A stretch of 64,000 nt of DNA, taken from positions 4,154,001 to 4,218,000 of the forward strand of contig NZ_CP191258.1 of assembly GCF_050410795.1 (NCBI RefSeq), given 5' to 3'. Below the pieces are notes generated by a model. It saw only the letters and a list, made by a program, of their open reading frames with translations. It ran no database searches and had not been told where the DNA came from. This document shows positions 49,827 through 59,728 of this stretch, piece by piece. Made by a program: the position numbers and the translations under genes. The first letter of the stretch is position 1; each line of letters begins with the position of its first letter. This stretch comes from Fontivita pretiosa (GTDB lineage Bacteria; Planctomycetota; Phycisphaerae; Tepidisphaerales; Tepidisphaeraceae).

Positions 49827-52327
49827 ATCCTAACGTACCAGCCGTAAACGTCGCCGCGACGCTGCCGACAGAAACTGAGTTTGCCGCCGACGCAATGCCT
49901 GCGCCGCGCGACCCTTCGCAGGGTTCGCAGGAGCGCTCCTGGCAGCTTGTGCGCGCGATCCTGCGGGGGCGGTTGTGGTGGCTGCTGGTGCTGAGTCTGC
50001 TGCTGGGCGGTACGGCAGCGGCGGCGGGGTGGTTTCTCAGCAGACCGGTGTACCGCAGCGGCGTCCCGCTGCGCGTGGTGCCCGTCCTGCCACGCGTGCT
50101 CTACAGGGACGAGGAGAAGGGCGCGCTGCCACAGTTTGAAAGCTTCGTCGGAACCCAGATTGCCTTGCTCCAGAGCCAGCGCGTGCTCGAAGGCGCCGTG
50201 GATCGCCTGGCCGCAAATGAACACTGGCGGCGCACTCATGGCGGCCCGGATGGCAAACAGCTCGATGGCGCAGTGGTCCGGCTGGCGCAAAACATCGAGG
50301 TCAGACGCAACAACGAGCTGGTCATGGTCTACGCCGACGACCCGGATCCACGCTGCGCGATGCTGGCGGCACAGGCGATCGTCGATACCTTCCGGGCCTT
50401 ATACCTGGAGAGCGATTCGGAGACCGATAAGCAGCGCCTGGCCGTCTTGCAGCAACACGAAACCACCTTGAACAACGACCTGCGCAGCAAGCGGCAACAG
50501 ATTGCCGCCATCACCGATGCATACGGAACACAAAACGTCGATGCCCTGTATCAGGCCAAGTTCGATCAGGTGCTCAAGCTCCAGGCGGCGATGGCTGATC
50601 TCCAGCTCGATATGACCCTGGCGGTCGCGGGGCAAACTCAGGCCGCCGAGCCGTTGGCCGTCGAGCAACTGTCGGTGACGGATCCGATCCTGGCCGAGCT
50701 GATCCGTGCCCGCGACCAGCTCGACGCGAAACTGACAGCCCTGCGCAGCCAGAACCTGCTGCCCGAGCACAAGGAGGTGGCGGCGGCGATGGCGGAGCTG
50801 GGGCGGCTGAACACCAGGATCACCGAGCGGATCGACGCCCTGCGGGCGCTGCCGCAGGCTGGCCTGGCCGGCGCCCGCGCGCTGTCCGGCGCGCCGCTGG
50901 ACCCGCGCATCCTGCGGGTGCAGCTCGACGAGGTCGGCAAAATGCTCGAGCAGTCCAGAAAACAGATGCTCGAGCTCAGCGCCGCCTGCGCCCAGGTCGC
51001 CGTGCTCAAGGAAGAAATCGAAGCCATCCAGCGACAATTGAGCCAGACACGGGAACGCATCGATCAACTGAACATCGAGTCGCGTGTCGGCGGCCGAATC
51101 AGCGTCCTGGGCGATGCCCAAAGACCTCTGGAACCCTATGTGGATCCTCGCAAGCGGCGAAGCTCGCTCGGCGCGATGGGAGGCGCGGCACTGGCGTTCA
51201 TGATCGTCCTGATTCATGGCCTGGTCGATCACCGACTGCGACACGCCGAAGAGCTTCGCCTGCGGTTGAACACCGACCAGATCCTCGGCCTGCTGCCGCA
51301 ACTGCCGGACGTGACCGATCCGCAGCAGACGGCGCTGGTCTCCCACGCCGTGCATCACATCCGAACCATGCTCCAGTTGCGGACCCGACTGCCAGGCGGG
51401 CAAGCGCCGGTGTTCGCCATCACCAGCCCACTGGCCGGCGCGGGCAAGACCAGCCTGTCACTGGGGCTGGGCTTTTCGTTCGCCTCCACCGGATGCCGGA
51501 CGCTGCTGATTGACTGCGATCTGATCGGCGGCGGGCTGACCTGGCGCACGCGCTCGCTGCTTCGCCGCAAGCTCGGGCGGATTCTGGTGGCCCAGCGAGT
51601 GATCAGCGAGGCGCAACTGAAGTCGGCGTTGTCCCACTCCGCCAATCGCACGCAGCGACTTGGTCAGCGCCTGATCGAGCTGGGCCATGTAACCGCGGCC
51701 CAGGTGGACGAGGCGCTGCGGCTTCAATCCCTGCCGCCGGCTGGGCTGGTTGAAGCGTTGCAGGGCGCCCCGCTTCAGCGCTGCCTGACCCGAACCGAGG
51801 TGCCGGGGCTTTGGCTGCTTCCACTGGGCAACGCGCGGGCGGTTGACGCCGCCAGCCTCTCGCCCAGCGCCCTGGCTGCACTGCTCGGCGAGGTCCGCAA
51901 GCACTTTGACGCGGTCATCATCGATACCGGCCCGGTCCCCGGAAGCCTCGAAGCCTCAGTGGTCAGCGCGCAGGCGGACGCCGTCGTGCTGATCGTTGCC
52001 CGAGGCCAGTCTGCCAACGCCGTGCAGCAAAGCCTGCGGCACCTGCGCAGCGTCGAGGCGCGGCTGTGCGGCATCGTCTTCAATCGCGCCCGGCCGGATG
52101 ATGCCGAGGTTCAGTCCACCACCCGGCTGCTCAGTTCCGCCATCCAACGCGGTGAACGATCCTCCCGGAGCAACGGCAATGGCTCGGCCAGTGCAGGCAA
52201 GAACGGCGCGACCAGTGACCGAATCTCCGACACCAGCGACGGATTTGGCCCGGTGGCTCAGGCCGTGGTGCCGCCGGCCATCGCCGCAGCGGCGTCCAAA
52301 AGCGCCGCCGCGCATCAGGCCAACTGA
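49823..52327 (+). CDS. Wzz/BY-kinase-like chain-length protein with inserted MshEN-like domain
   Basis: An 834-residue protein. A Wzz-type N-terminus has a first membrane helix (LWWLLVLSLLLGGTAAAAGW, about residues 51-70), a long periplasmic coiled coil and a second helix (about 447-467). The cytoplasmic part has Walker A SPLAGAGKTSLSLG (about 534-547), LLIDCD (about 561-566) and VIIDTGPV (about 699-706), as in tyrosine-autokinase ATPases. Between them, about 579-637 (KLGRILVAQRVISEAQL and RLGQRLIELGHVTAAQV) is a twofold MshEN-like unit that elsewhere binds cyclic-di-GMP. The C-terminal tail is Ser/Gly/Ala rich and has no Tyr, so autophosphorylation on a Tyr cluster is unlikely. It would control exopolysaccharide chain length or export. 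Confidence 0.88.
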   Translation: MNPNVPAVNVAATLPTETEFAADAMPAPRDPSQGSQERSWQLVRAILRGRLWWLLVLSLLLGGTAAAAGWFLSRPVYRSGVPLRVVPVLPRVLYRDEEKGALPQFESFVGTQIALLQSQRVLEGAVDRLAANEHWRRTHGGPDGKQLDGAVVRLAQNIEVRRNNELVMVYADDPDPRCAMLAAQAIVDTFRALYLESDSETDKQRLAVLQQHETTLNNDLRSKRQQIAAITDAYGTQNVDALYQAKFDQVLKLQAAMADLQLDMTLAVAGQTQAAEPLAVEQLSVTDPILAELIRARDQLDAKLTALRSQNLLPEHKEVAAAMAELGRLNTRITERIDALRALPQAGLAGARALSGAPLDPRILRVQLDEVGKMLEQSRKQMLELSAACAQVAVLKEEIEAIQRQLSQTRERIDQLNIESRVGGRISVLGDAQRPLEPYVDPRKRRSSLGAMGGAALAFMIVLIHGLVDHRLRHAEELRLRLNTDQILGLLPQLPDVTDPQQTALVSHAVHHIRTMLQLRTRLPGGQAPVFAITSPLAGAGKTSLSLGLGFSFASTGCRTLLIDCDLIGGGLTWRTRSLLRRKLGRILVAQRVISEAQLKSALSHSANRTQRLGQRLIELGHVTAAQVDEALRLQSLPPAGLVEALQGAPLQRCLTRTEVPGLWLLPLGNARAVDAASLSPSALAALLGEVRKHFDAVIIDTGPVPGSLEASVVSAQADAVVLIVARGQSANAVQQSLRHLRSVEARLCGIVFNRARPDDAEVQSTTRLLSSAIQRGERSSRSNGNGSASAGKNGATSDRISDTSDGFGPVAQAVVPPAIAAAASKSAAAHQAN

Positions 52328-52345
52328 ACTGCTCAATCCTGAACC

Positions 52346-53839
52346 ATGATTGCTGCCGACACGAGTCTTGCCAGCCTCAGTGGCCTGTCATCCACCAGGC
52401 TGATCGACCTGCCGCCTTCGCCCCGGCGCGAGCTGGTCCAGACGCGCACGCTGTGGGGGCTTACGCCCGTCGAGCTGCACGCGCGCTACTGGGCCTCGCG
52501 CGGCGTGCAGGTGGTCCGCTGCGGCGAACGCTGCACCATCGTTGAACATGCCGAGCTGTACCTGTTGATGGATCCGACCCTGCTGGCGGTGTTCCATCCC
52601 GCGCGGCTGGTCACCCGGCTCTACTGGGCTGGCGCTGAACTCATGCTCGTGCGACTCCGCGACGATCGCACAGTCCACGGCAGCGAGCGCGTCATCACCG
52701 ATGCCTCCGGCAGGTTCATTGGCCTGAAGCGACTTTACGATCACACCGCCAGTCGCATGGCCCGCGTGGTCCTGACTGCCGACCGGGCCGTGGCCGACAC
52801 CTGGCAGGCCGCCCGCGACATCCGCCAGGCCTGGCACGCCATTCGCCAGATCGTCCCGCCAAATCAGTGTCTGGTTGATCGGATCCGCTGCCGCACGTTT
52901 GATTCCCGCGACCTGGATGAGCAGGCCAGATTCGTGCAGCATCTGGCGCAGTTCTGGCCGCGACCGGACATGACCATTGCCCGGGCGCGGCCGCTGCGCA
53001 GCGGCGCGTGGATCGATCCTACCGCCCGTCCCGGCGAAGATCTGCGATGCATCGGGCCGGTCTGGATCGGCGCGGGCCGGCATGTGCCGGATGGTTGCGT
53101 CCTGGTCGGCCCGGTCGTGCTGTGGGACCTGCCACACATGAGACCCGCCGCCCCGCAGGTACGCTGGGCCGAACTGGAACCCACGGCCCTGGCCTGCCAG
53201 CGCGCCATCGACCAGGCGCGCCGACGCTCGCCGTTGCGATGCCTGCTCAAAAGGCTGTTTGACATCGTCTTTTCGCTGATCTGCCTGCTGCTGACGCTGC
53301 CGCTGTATCCGCTGGTCATGGCCTGCATCTGGCTGGAAGACGGCCGGCCGTTCTTCTTCGGACACCTCCGCGAGACGATTGGCGGACGCGAGTTCCGCTG
53401 CTGGAAGTTCCGCTCCATGCGAAAAGACGCCGAGAAGATCAAACGCGAGCTGACCTCGGCCAATCAGGCGGATGGCCCGCAGTTTTACCTCAAGGATGAT
53501 CCGCGTCTGACGCGCGTGGGGCGGATCATCCGCAGGCTCAACATCGACGAGCTGCCGCAGTTCTACAACGTGCTCAAAGGCGAGATGTCCGTCGTCGGAC
53601 CGCGCCCCAGCCCACGCAGCGAAAACCAGTTCTGCCCCGCCTGGCGCGAAGCTCGCCTCAGCGTTCGCCCGGGCATCACCGGCCTGTGGCAGGTCATGCG
53701 CACCCGCCGCCCAGGCTTGGACTTCCAGGAATGGATCAAATACGACCTCGAATACGTCGAGCGAATGGGGATGCGTCTGGATCTGGCCATCATCCTGGAA
53801 ACGATCAAGATCCTGATCGGAGCGAAGCGAACATGCTGA
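52346..53839 (+). CDS. Polyprenyl-phosphate sugar phosphotransferase with hexapeptide domain
   Basis: A 497-residue enzyme that loads the first sugar phosphate onto the lipid carrier. The C-terminal half is a bacterial sugar transferase: KRLFDIVFSLICLLLTLPLY (about residues 300-320), WKFRSMRKDAEK, IDELPQFYNVLKGEMSVVGP (about 396-415) and RPGITGLWQV (about 442-451). The N-terminal part does not look like the usual multi-helix membrane region; instead residues about 215-260 contain hexapeptide turns (GAWIDPTARPGEDLRCIGPV) resembling those of NDP-sugar pyrophosphorylases. This fusion is unusual. The stop overlaps the TPR gene start by seven bases. Confidence 0.88.
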   Translation: MIAADTSLASLSGLSSTRLIDLPPSPRRELVQTRTLWGLTPVELHARYWASRGVQVVRCGERCTIVEHAELYLLMDPTLLAVFHPARLVTRLYWAGAELMLVRLRDDRTVHGSERVITDASGRFIGLKRLYDHTASRMARVVLTADRAVADTWQAARDIRQAWHAIRQIVPPNQCLVDRIRCRTFDSRDLDEQARFVQHLAQFWPRPDMTIARARPLRSGAWIDPTARPGEDLRCIGPVWIGAGRHVPDGCVLVGPVVLWDLPHMRPAAPQVRWAELEPTALACQRAIDQARRRSPLRCLLKRLFDIVFSLICLLLTLPLYPLVMACIWLEDGRPFFFGHLRETIGGREFRCWKFRSMRKDAEKIKRELTSANQADGPQFYLKDDPRLTRVGRIIRRLNIDELPQFYNVLKGEMSVVGPRPSPRSENQFCPAWREARLSVRPGITGLWQVMRTRRPGLDFQEWIKYDLEYVERMGMRLDLAIILETIKILIGAKRTC

Positions 53840-56800
53840 GCGCAAAGGCACGACGCCGACTTGGCTTGCTGGGTATCGCCGCTGTTGTCATCGCGGTGAC
53901 GCTCGTGGCCATCTGGGCTGTCCGCAAGCACCAGATCCGCCAGGCCTACGCGCAATACCGCCTGGACGGTCTTGCCGCCGCCAACAGTGGCAACGACTCG
54001 GCCGCGCTGGAGCTGCTGGGCAAGTACCTGGCCAGACATCCCGCCGACGTCGAGGCGTTGGTCGCCTACGCCGGCGCACGACGACGCGCGCCGTTGCCCG
54101 ACAACGCGCACCTGGCTCAGACCATCCAGATCCTTCGCCACATTCTGCGGATCGATCCGACCCGCGACCCGCAACGCCGGGAACTGCTGGAGCTGTGCCT
54201 GCGGGCCGGTATGCATCCCGAAGCGCTGGCCGTCGCCGACGAGCTGCTGGCCAAAGATCCGACCGATGCCGATGCCCTGCGGACGCGCGCTGTGTGTCTG
54301 CTGGCCATGGGGCGACGCCAGGACGCTGCCCAGGCCGCGCGAAGCTGGGCCGACGCCGACCTGCACAACGTCGAGGCACACCTGCTCGTGATCGAATTGC
54401 TGGCTCAGGGCGAAGCTGAATCCGCCGCGCTGGAGTACGCAGCGTCGCTGTCCACCCGCGGCCTGCCCGATCTGGCGGGAAAACTCCTGCTGGGGCTTGG
54501 CCAACTGCGCGTCGGCAAACTGGATCAGGCCCGGACGACGCTTCTGGACCTGGCCTCGCAAAAGCCCTGCGACAAAACCATCGCCCTGCGACTGACGCAT
54601 GGGCTGGAAGCGTTGGGGCTGACGCAGCAGGCCCTTAATGTCCTGCAAAACGCCGCCGCCAACGCGCCCAATGATCTGGAACTTCAGACACACTGGTTGC
54701 GATCTTTGTGGCAGTCCGGCGACATGGATGCTTTCGTGCGGGCGCTGGGGCAACCGATCAGCGCTCCGCCCGCGCGATGGGCCGAGCAAACCGCCCTGAA
54801 AGTTGTCGCGCTGCGAAAGCTGAACCGTCAGGCCGAGGCCGCAGCGCTGGCCGAGACGCTTCGGTCTCAACCCGATGAGCTGACGTCGGCGTGGCTCGCC
54901 GCCACGGACATCCTCGCCGGCCAACGGCTCGATCCTGCCGATGCGGCTTCGTTCAAACAGCGTTGCACCGCCGCCCTGAATGCCGATCCGGGCAACCCGT
55001 TCCTGGCCGTGTGCCTGGGCGAGGCGTTGAGCAGCCTGGGCGAGCATGAGCGTGCCCTGGCCCAGTTCGACCAGGTGGCGCGCGGCAATCCCGCCTGGAT
55101 CGTGCCTCTGCTGCGCGTCGCCGAAGTTCAGTTGATGCGCGGAAACCTTGAACAGGCGATGAACGCCACCAGCGCCGCACTGGCCCGCGCGCCCAACAAC
55201 GTTCGCGTGGCGTCGATGCTGGCCAACGTGTGGGACGCGGCCATCGAGTCGGGCAAGCGCGACGACGTCGGCTCGCTGTTGCGGCATGTGGAGCGGATCC
55301 AGCAGGCCGTGCCGGGCGAACCGAGCAGCCTGGGAGTCTACCTGCGTCGATTGGCCGAGGCCGGACGCGCCGAGCAGGCTCGCGCCGCGCTGGCCGGCGC
55401 GCTCGACGCGACACAGAGTCAATCCGCCGCCGCTCCCGCGGAACCACTGCTGCTGAATTGGGCGCAGATCAGCCATCGCTGGGGGCTGGGTCTGGAGCAG
55501 CAGTGCATCCAACGCTGCCAGCAGATTCATGGCATCACGCCTCGATCCGCCTTCCTGGAGGCTTATTTTCAGTTCGAGTCCGGTCAGCCGCAGGCGGGCT
55601 GGAATCATCTTCAGACGCGCAGAGCCGCCGCCGGATCAGCCACCCGGTCGACCAGCCAGCCTTCGGATGAGGCTGAGTGGGATCTGGCCGAGGCGCGATA
55701 CCTGGACCTGATGCGTTCGCCTCTGGCCACCGAGCGGTGGGTGATGCTCAGCCAGCGCTATCCGACCAGTATTTCGGTCCAGCGGGCCGTTCTCAGCTCA
55801 CCGACGGTAAGCGGTGATCGGCACTTGCAGGACCTGGCGATCGAACGGCTGCGGCAGGCCGCCGGCGAAAACTCGCCGTTGTGGAAGCTGCCGCGGGCGC
55901 GATGGCTTCTCGGCGGGCAGTTCAGCCAGGCAGACGCGCGCTCGGCCGCCGACCTGCTCGCCGCCGTCATCGACGCCTGGCCCGAATCCGCCGAGCCGCG
56001 ATTCCTGCTGGCCCAATGTTTCCAGCGGCTGGGACAACTGCCGCAGGCGATCGAGCAGATCAACCGCGCCTCCCGCCTGGCGCCGGATTCGCCCGCGATC
56101 GCGCTGTACGCCGCGCATTTGCTCCAGCAGGCCGGGGACTATGCCTCGGCGCGCCAGCACCTGGATCGAGTCCTGAACTCCCCGCCCGATGACCCGCAGA
56201 ACCGCCGACGCGCAGCGGTCCTGCTGGCTCAGCAGGGCGAGCTTGACCACGCCGCACAACTGCTCCAGCAGGATCTGGGACAATCACGCGAAAGCGACAT
56301 CCTTCTGGCCGAGAGCCTCTTGCGCGGCAACCAGCTTGAACAGGCCGAGCAAATCGCCGCAAGGCTGCTCCAGACCGCGGGCACGGACCCGGCGGTGATC
56401 CGGCTGGCCGCGGACATCTACTGGGCCATGGGCCGCCCCGACGATGCCAGGGCGGTTATCGCCCGGCTCGACAACGCCGCGGCCGATCACGCAACCAAAG
56501 CCGTCCTTCGCGCCCAGTTCCACAGCAAGACCGGCGATGTTCCCACGGCCATCCAGATCCTGCGCAGCGCTGCCGCACAGTCGCCCCAGAGTCCGCAGCT
56601 CTGGCGTGCGCTGGCCACGCACCTGCTGCTTCAGCAGCAGCATGCCGAAGCGATCGGCGCGATCGAGCAGGGATTGCGGCATCTGCCTGACGATCCGTCG
56701 CTCAAGGCGATCCTGTCCCGCGGGAGCCTGATTGCCGCCGCCGTCGAGCACGCGATGCTTCCGCTGGCCATTGCGCTGATGAACAACCCCGACGATTCGG

Positions 56801-58080
56801 CCGCCGCCGACGCCGTGACGCAACTGACCGCCCCCGACGCCAGCGACCCTGCCCGGATGATCGTGTATCTGACGCAACTGGGCGATCGGCATCCGCGCTC
56901 GCTGCCGGTGCAGATCGTGGTCATCGATCGGTTGCTGATGTTCAACCGTCCGCAGCAGGCCGCCGCGCTGGCCGGCCGCGCCGCACAGGCCTTCCCCTTC
57001 TCCGAGGAGCCGCCCAGGCTCGCCACCCGCGCCTACGCGGCGATGGGCGACTGGTCACAGGTAGCCGCGATGGCCCGCACCTGGCGAAAACGCGCCGGCG
57101 CGTCGGTGCAGGCGGACCTTGCGCTGGCGGCGGCGATGCGGCAATCCGGGCAGACCGACGCCGCCATCGCGCTGCTTCAACCGTACCTGCGCCTGCTTGC
57201 CGACAATCCCCGCCGCCACGCCGACGCCGCACAGGCCGTGACGCAGTATGGCCTGCTGCTGTGTCAGGCCGGCAGAGCCAGCCAGTGCGAGCGGGAACTG
57301 GCCCCGCTGCTTGCGGATCGCGGTTCTCCGCTGTTCGCGGCCTTTTATCCGCTGGCCGCCGCCGAGTTGCCCGCGCAGCAGCTTCAGCCGTGGCTGGATC
57401 GTCTGGGCGGCGTGTCGGCGGGCGACTCGCTGGAGGTGGCGCTGACCGTCGCCGCCACTCACGCCGCGGTGGCGCAACGGGCCGACTACCCGGCCCGCGA
57501 GCAGCACCGCGAGCTGGCCGGGCGGCTCTTTGCCGAGCTTGCCGCTCGCCCCGACCTCCCGCCGCAGCACCTGCTGACCATCGCGCTGCATCTGGAGACG
57601 CTGGGAGATCTCGCTGCCGCCGAACCGCTGTATCGGCGGCTCGCGCGCGAGAACGATCCGCAGGCGATCGCGGCCAACAACCTGGCGATGATCCTCGCCC
57701 GCCGCGGCGAGCTGAGCGAATCGCTGTCGTTGGCGCAGTTGGCGGTCAAGACCAACCCCCGCGCCGCGTTCGCGCACGACACGCTGGGCTTCGTGCACCG
57801 CGCCCGCGGCGAGCTGCCCGCCGCCGTCGCGGCACTGCGAAACGCCGTCCGGCTTGAACCGGCGTCGATTGAGTGGCGTCTGCGCCTGGCCGAGTTGCTG
57901 CTGGATTCCAACGCCGCTTCCGACGCGCAGGCGCAGCTTTCGGCCCTGCACGCGCTGGCCCCCGATCCGCAGCGACTTTCCGATGACCAGCGCCAACGCC
58001 TGGAGGCAATCGCCCGGCGGATCGAGCAGCCCACGGCCACGGCCGCGGCCGATACTTCCGCGTCCCAACGCGACCGCTGA
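53833..58080 (+). CDS. Giant TPR-repeat membrane-anchored protein
   Basis: A 1415-residue protein. A single N-terminal membrane helix (LGLLGIAAVVIAVTLVAIWA, about residues 10-29) precedes more than twenty tetratricopeptide-like helical pairs, seen as repeating A..LLGKYL..HP.D..AL and similar motifs. There are no enzymatic motifs. It resembles the large TPR proteins of PEP-CTERM/EPS loci (PrsT-like) but has a membrane helix and no lipobox. It probably scaffolds polymer synthesis and export in the periplasm. It starts seven bases inside the upstream gene's end and is followed by an acyltransferase gene after four bases. Confidence 0.9.
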   Translation: MLSAKARRRLGLLGIAAVVIAVTLVAIWAVRKHQIRQAYAQYRLDGLAAANSGNDSAALELLGKYLARHPADVEALVAYAGARRRAPLPDNAHLAQTIQILRHILRIDPTRDPQRRELLELCLRAGMHPEALAVADELLAKDPTDADALRTRAVCLLAMGRRQDAAQAARSWADADLHNVEAHLLVIELLAQGEAESAALEYAASLSTRGLPDLAGKLLLGLGQLRVGKLDQARTTLLDLASQKPCDKTIALRLTHGLEALGLTQQALNVLQNAAANAPNDLELQTHWLRSLWQSGDMDAFVRALGQPISAPPARWAEQTALKVVALRKLNRQAEAAALAETLRSQPDELTSAWLAATDILAGQRLDPADAASFKQRCTAALNADPGNPFLAVCLGEALSSLGEHERALAQFDQVARGNPAWIVPLLRVAEVQLMRGNLEQAMNATSAALARAPNNVRVASMLANVWDAAIESGKRDDVGSLLRHVERIQQAVPGEPSSLGVYLRRLAEAGRAEQARAALAGALDATQSQSAAAPAEPLLLNWAQISHRWGLGLEQQCIQRCQQIHGITPRSAFLEAYFQFESGQPQAGWNHLQTRRAAAGSATRSTSQPSDEAEWDLAEARYLDLMRSPLATERWVMLSQRYPTSISVQRAVLSSPTVSGDRHLQDLAIERLRQAAGENSPLWKLPRARWLLGGQFSQADARSAADLLAAVIDAWPESAEPRFLLAQCFQRLGQLPQAIEQINRASRLAPDSPAIALYAAHLLQQAGDYASARQHLDRVLNSPPDDPQNRRRAAVLLAQQGELDHAAQLLQQDLGQSRESDILLAESLLRGNQLEQAEQIAARLLQTAGTDPAVIRLAADIYWAMGRPDDARAVIARLDNAAADHATKAVLRAQFHSKTGDVPTAIQILRSAAAQSPQSPQLWRALATHLLLQQQHAEAIGAIEQGLRHLPDDPSLKAILSRGSLIAAAVEHAMLPLAIALMNNPDDSAAADAVTQLTAPDASDPARMIVYLTQLGDRHPRSLPVQIVVIDRLLMFNRPQQAAALAGRAAQAFPFSEEPPRLATRAYAAMGDWSQVAAMARTWRKRAGASVQADLALAAAMRQSGQTDAAIALLQPYLRLLADNPRRHADAAQAVTQYGLLLCQAGRASQCERELAPLLADRGSPLFAAFYPLAAAELPAQQLQPWLDRLGGVSAGDSLEVALTVAATHAAVAQRADYPAREQHRELAGRLFAELAARPDLPPQHLLTIALHLETLGDLAAAEPLYRRLARENDPQAIAANNLAMILARRGELSESLSLAQLAVKTNPRAAFAHDTLGFVHRARGELPAAVAALRNAVRLEPASIEWRLRLAELLLDSNAASDAQAQLSALHALAPDPQRLSDDQRQRLEAIARRIEQPTATAAADTSASQRDR

Positions 58081-58084
58081 ACCT

Positions 58085-58681
58085 ATGCAATACGACGGCG
58101 AGACAGTGAAGCAGTGGGCCGGCACCAGCCAATGGCGCGCCTGGCGCGCGGACTTGGCGCGATTCCGCAAGCATGGCTACAGCGGCTGGGGATCCGAGGG
58201 CTTCTGGGTCCTGACGATCTACCGCATGCAGCACGCCGCGATCCACGCTCGCCATCGCTGGTTGTGGTGGCCGGCGAGAATCATCCTGGCGGTCGCAAAG
58301 AAGTTGCTGACGGCCATTACGCATATCAACCTCGATCCCCGCGCCCACATCGGACCGGGCCTGTTGATACCGCATGTGGGGCCGATCCAGGTCTTCCCCC
58401 TGGCCAGCATCGGGGCCGACTGTGCCATCCATCAGGTGTGCACGATCGGCGCCGGCGGCCGACCGGGCGGCCCGGTGATTGGCGACCACGTGATGATCGG
58501 ATGCCATACATGCGTGCTTGGTCCGGTCTACGTTGGCGATGGGGCCAGGATCGGGGCTGGGGCGGTCGTCGTGACCGATATCCCCGCCGGTGCCACCGCC
58601 GTCGGCGTTCCGGCGCGGCCACTTGGTCCCAACTTGCGGCAGAGCCCCGCGGTTGAAGATTGCCCGCAAATCGCACTATGA
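58085..58681 (+). CDS. Serine acetyltransferase-like hexapeptide enzyme
   Basis: A 198-residue protein. The N-terminal helical half (WRADLARFRKHGYSGWG) and C-terminal left-handed beta helix (INLDPRAHIGPGLLIPHVGP, AVVVTDIPAGATAVGVPAR) match the CysE/EpsC-type acetyltransferase fold. The His in LIPHVG (about residue 98) is a likely catalytic base. In this setting it probably acetylates a sugar nucleotide or surface polymer and does not make cysteine. Its stop overlaps the next glycosyltransferase start by four bases. Confidence 0.88.
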   Translation: MQYDGETVKQWAGTSQWRAWRADLARFRKHGYSGWGSEGFWVLTIYRMQHAAIHARHRWLWWPARIILAVAKKLLTAITHINLDPRAHIGPGLLIPHVGPIQVFPLASIGADCAIHQVCTIGAGGRPGGPVIGDHVMIGCHTCVLGPVYVGDGARIGAGAVVVTDIPAGATAVGVPARPLGPNLRQSPAVEDCPQIAL

Positions 58682-59721
58682 GAATCGCGATTGGAATTCT
58701 GGCCTATAACGAAGAGACGGTCATCGCTCGCACGATCGAGTCGCTGTTCCGGCAGAGCCTGATCGAGCGCACGCCGCCTCATATCCAGGCGGTGCAGGTC
58801 GTGTGTGTTCCCAACGGGTGCACGGATGCGACCGCCGAGGTGGCGCGCCGCGCGTTGTGTACTGAAGCAAAGCGCATCGCCAACGGGAAGGTCACCTGGA
58901 ACGTGCATGTCCTGGCACAGGCCGGCAAGAGCAATGCGTGGAACGTGTTCGTGCACGAGCTGTCCGATCAGGCCGCCGATTTCGTGTTGTTGATCGATGC
59001 CGATGTCGTGTTCCCGGACCCCAATACGCTTCAGGTTCTGCTCGATCCGCTGCGCAACAATCCCGAGGCACACGCCGCTGCCGCAAAACTGGTGAAAAGC
59101 CTGGCGTTTCAGCCACGCGTGGGGTTGCTGGATCGGCTGTCGCTGGCGGCCAGTCGCCTGACGCATGCGACGGTGAACGGGATCGCCGGCGGATGTTACT
59201 GCGTGCGCGGGGCGATTCTTCGGAAGATCTGGATGCCTGCCGGACTGCTGGGAGAAGATGGGTTCCTTGCCGCCATGCTGCGGACGGAGCTGTTCACCTC
59301 AGCGGATAATCCACGCCGCATTGTCCGCGCCGAAGAGGCGGCGGTGATCTATGAGCCGGAGACATCGATTCGGGGCATCTACGCACACTCGCGGCGGCTG
59401 ATGATGGGCACGGCCATGAACGCGGTTCTCTACGACGATCTCTGGAAGTCGGCCGGATCGGTCGGCGCAGGAGAACTGATCCGTCAGCGAACAGCCAGCG
59501 ACCCGCAATGGGCCTATAGGCTGATTCGAGAGTACGTGCTTGCCTCCGGTTGGTGGGTTATTCCCTGGCAAATCGTCTTCAGAAGGCTTGGTTCGGTGAA
59601 GAGTCTGCCGCCAGCTCGGCTGCTTGTGCATCTTCCGGTCGCCGTCGCGGCAACGTTGTTCGAGGTAGCCGTGTCGCTGTCGGCCAATAGGCGGCTGAAA
59701 TCACTTCATTTCTCCTGGTAG
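58678..59721 (+). CDS. Family 2 glycosyltransferase
   Basis: A 347-residue protein starting at ATG 58678, overlapping the upstream stop. The N-terminal GT-A domain begins RIAIGILAYNEETVIARTIE, with VCVPNGCTDAT and the metal-binding VLLIDADVVFPD (about residues 103-114). The C-terminal region has a hydrophobic segment (WWVIPWQIVF and LLVHLPVAVAATLFEVAVSL) that would hold it to the membrane. It adds a sugar during exopolysaccharide repeat-unit assembly; donor and acceptor are unknown. Confidence 0.9.
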   Translation: MRIAIGILAYNEETVIARTIESLFRQSLIERTPPHIQAVQVVCVPNGCTDATAEVARRALCTEAKRIANGKVTWNVHVLAQAGKSNAWNVFVHELSDQAADFVLLIDADVVFPDPNTLQVLLDPLRNNPEAHAAAAKLVKSLAFQPRVGLLDRLSLAASRLTHATVNGIAGGCYCVRGAILRKIWMPAGLLGEDGFLAAMLRTELFTSADNPRRIVRAEEAAVIYEPETSIRGIYAHSRRLMMGTAMNAVLYDDLWKSAGSVGAGELIRQRTASDPQWAYRLIREYVLASGWWVIPWQIVFRRLGSVKSLPPARLLVHLPVAVAATLFEVAVSLSANRRLKSLHFSW

Positions 59722-59728
59722 ATTGCGC

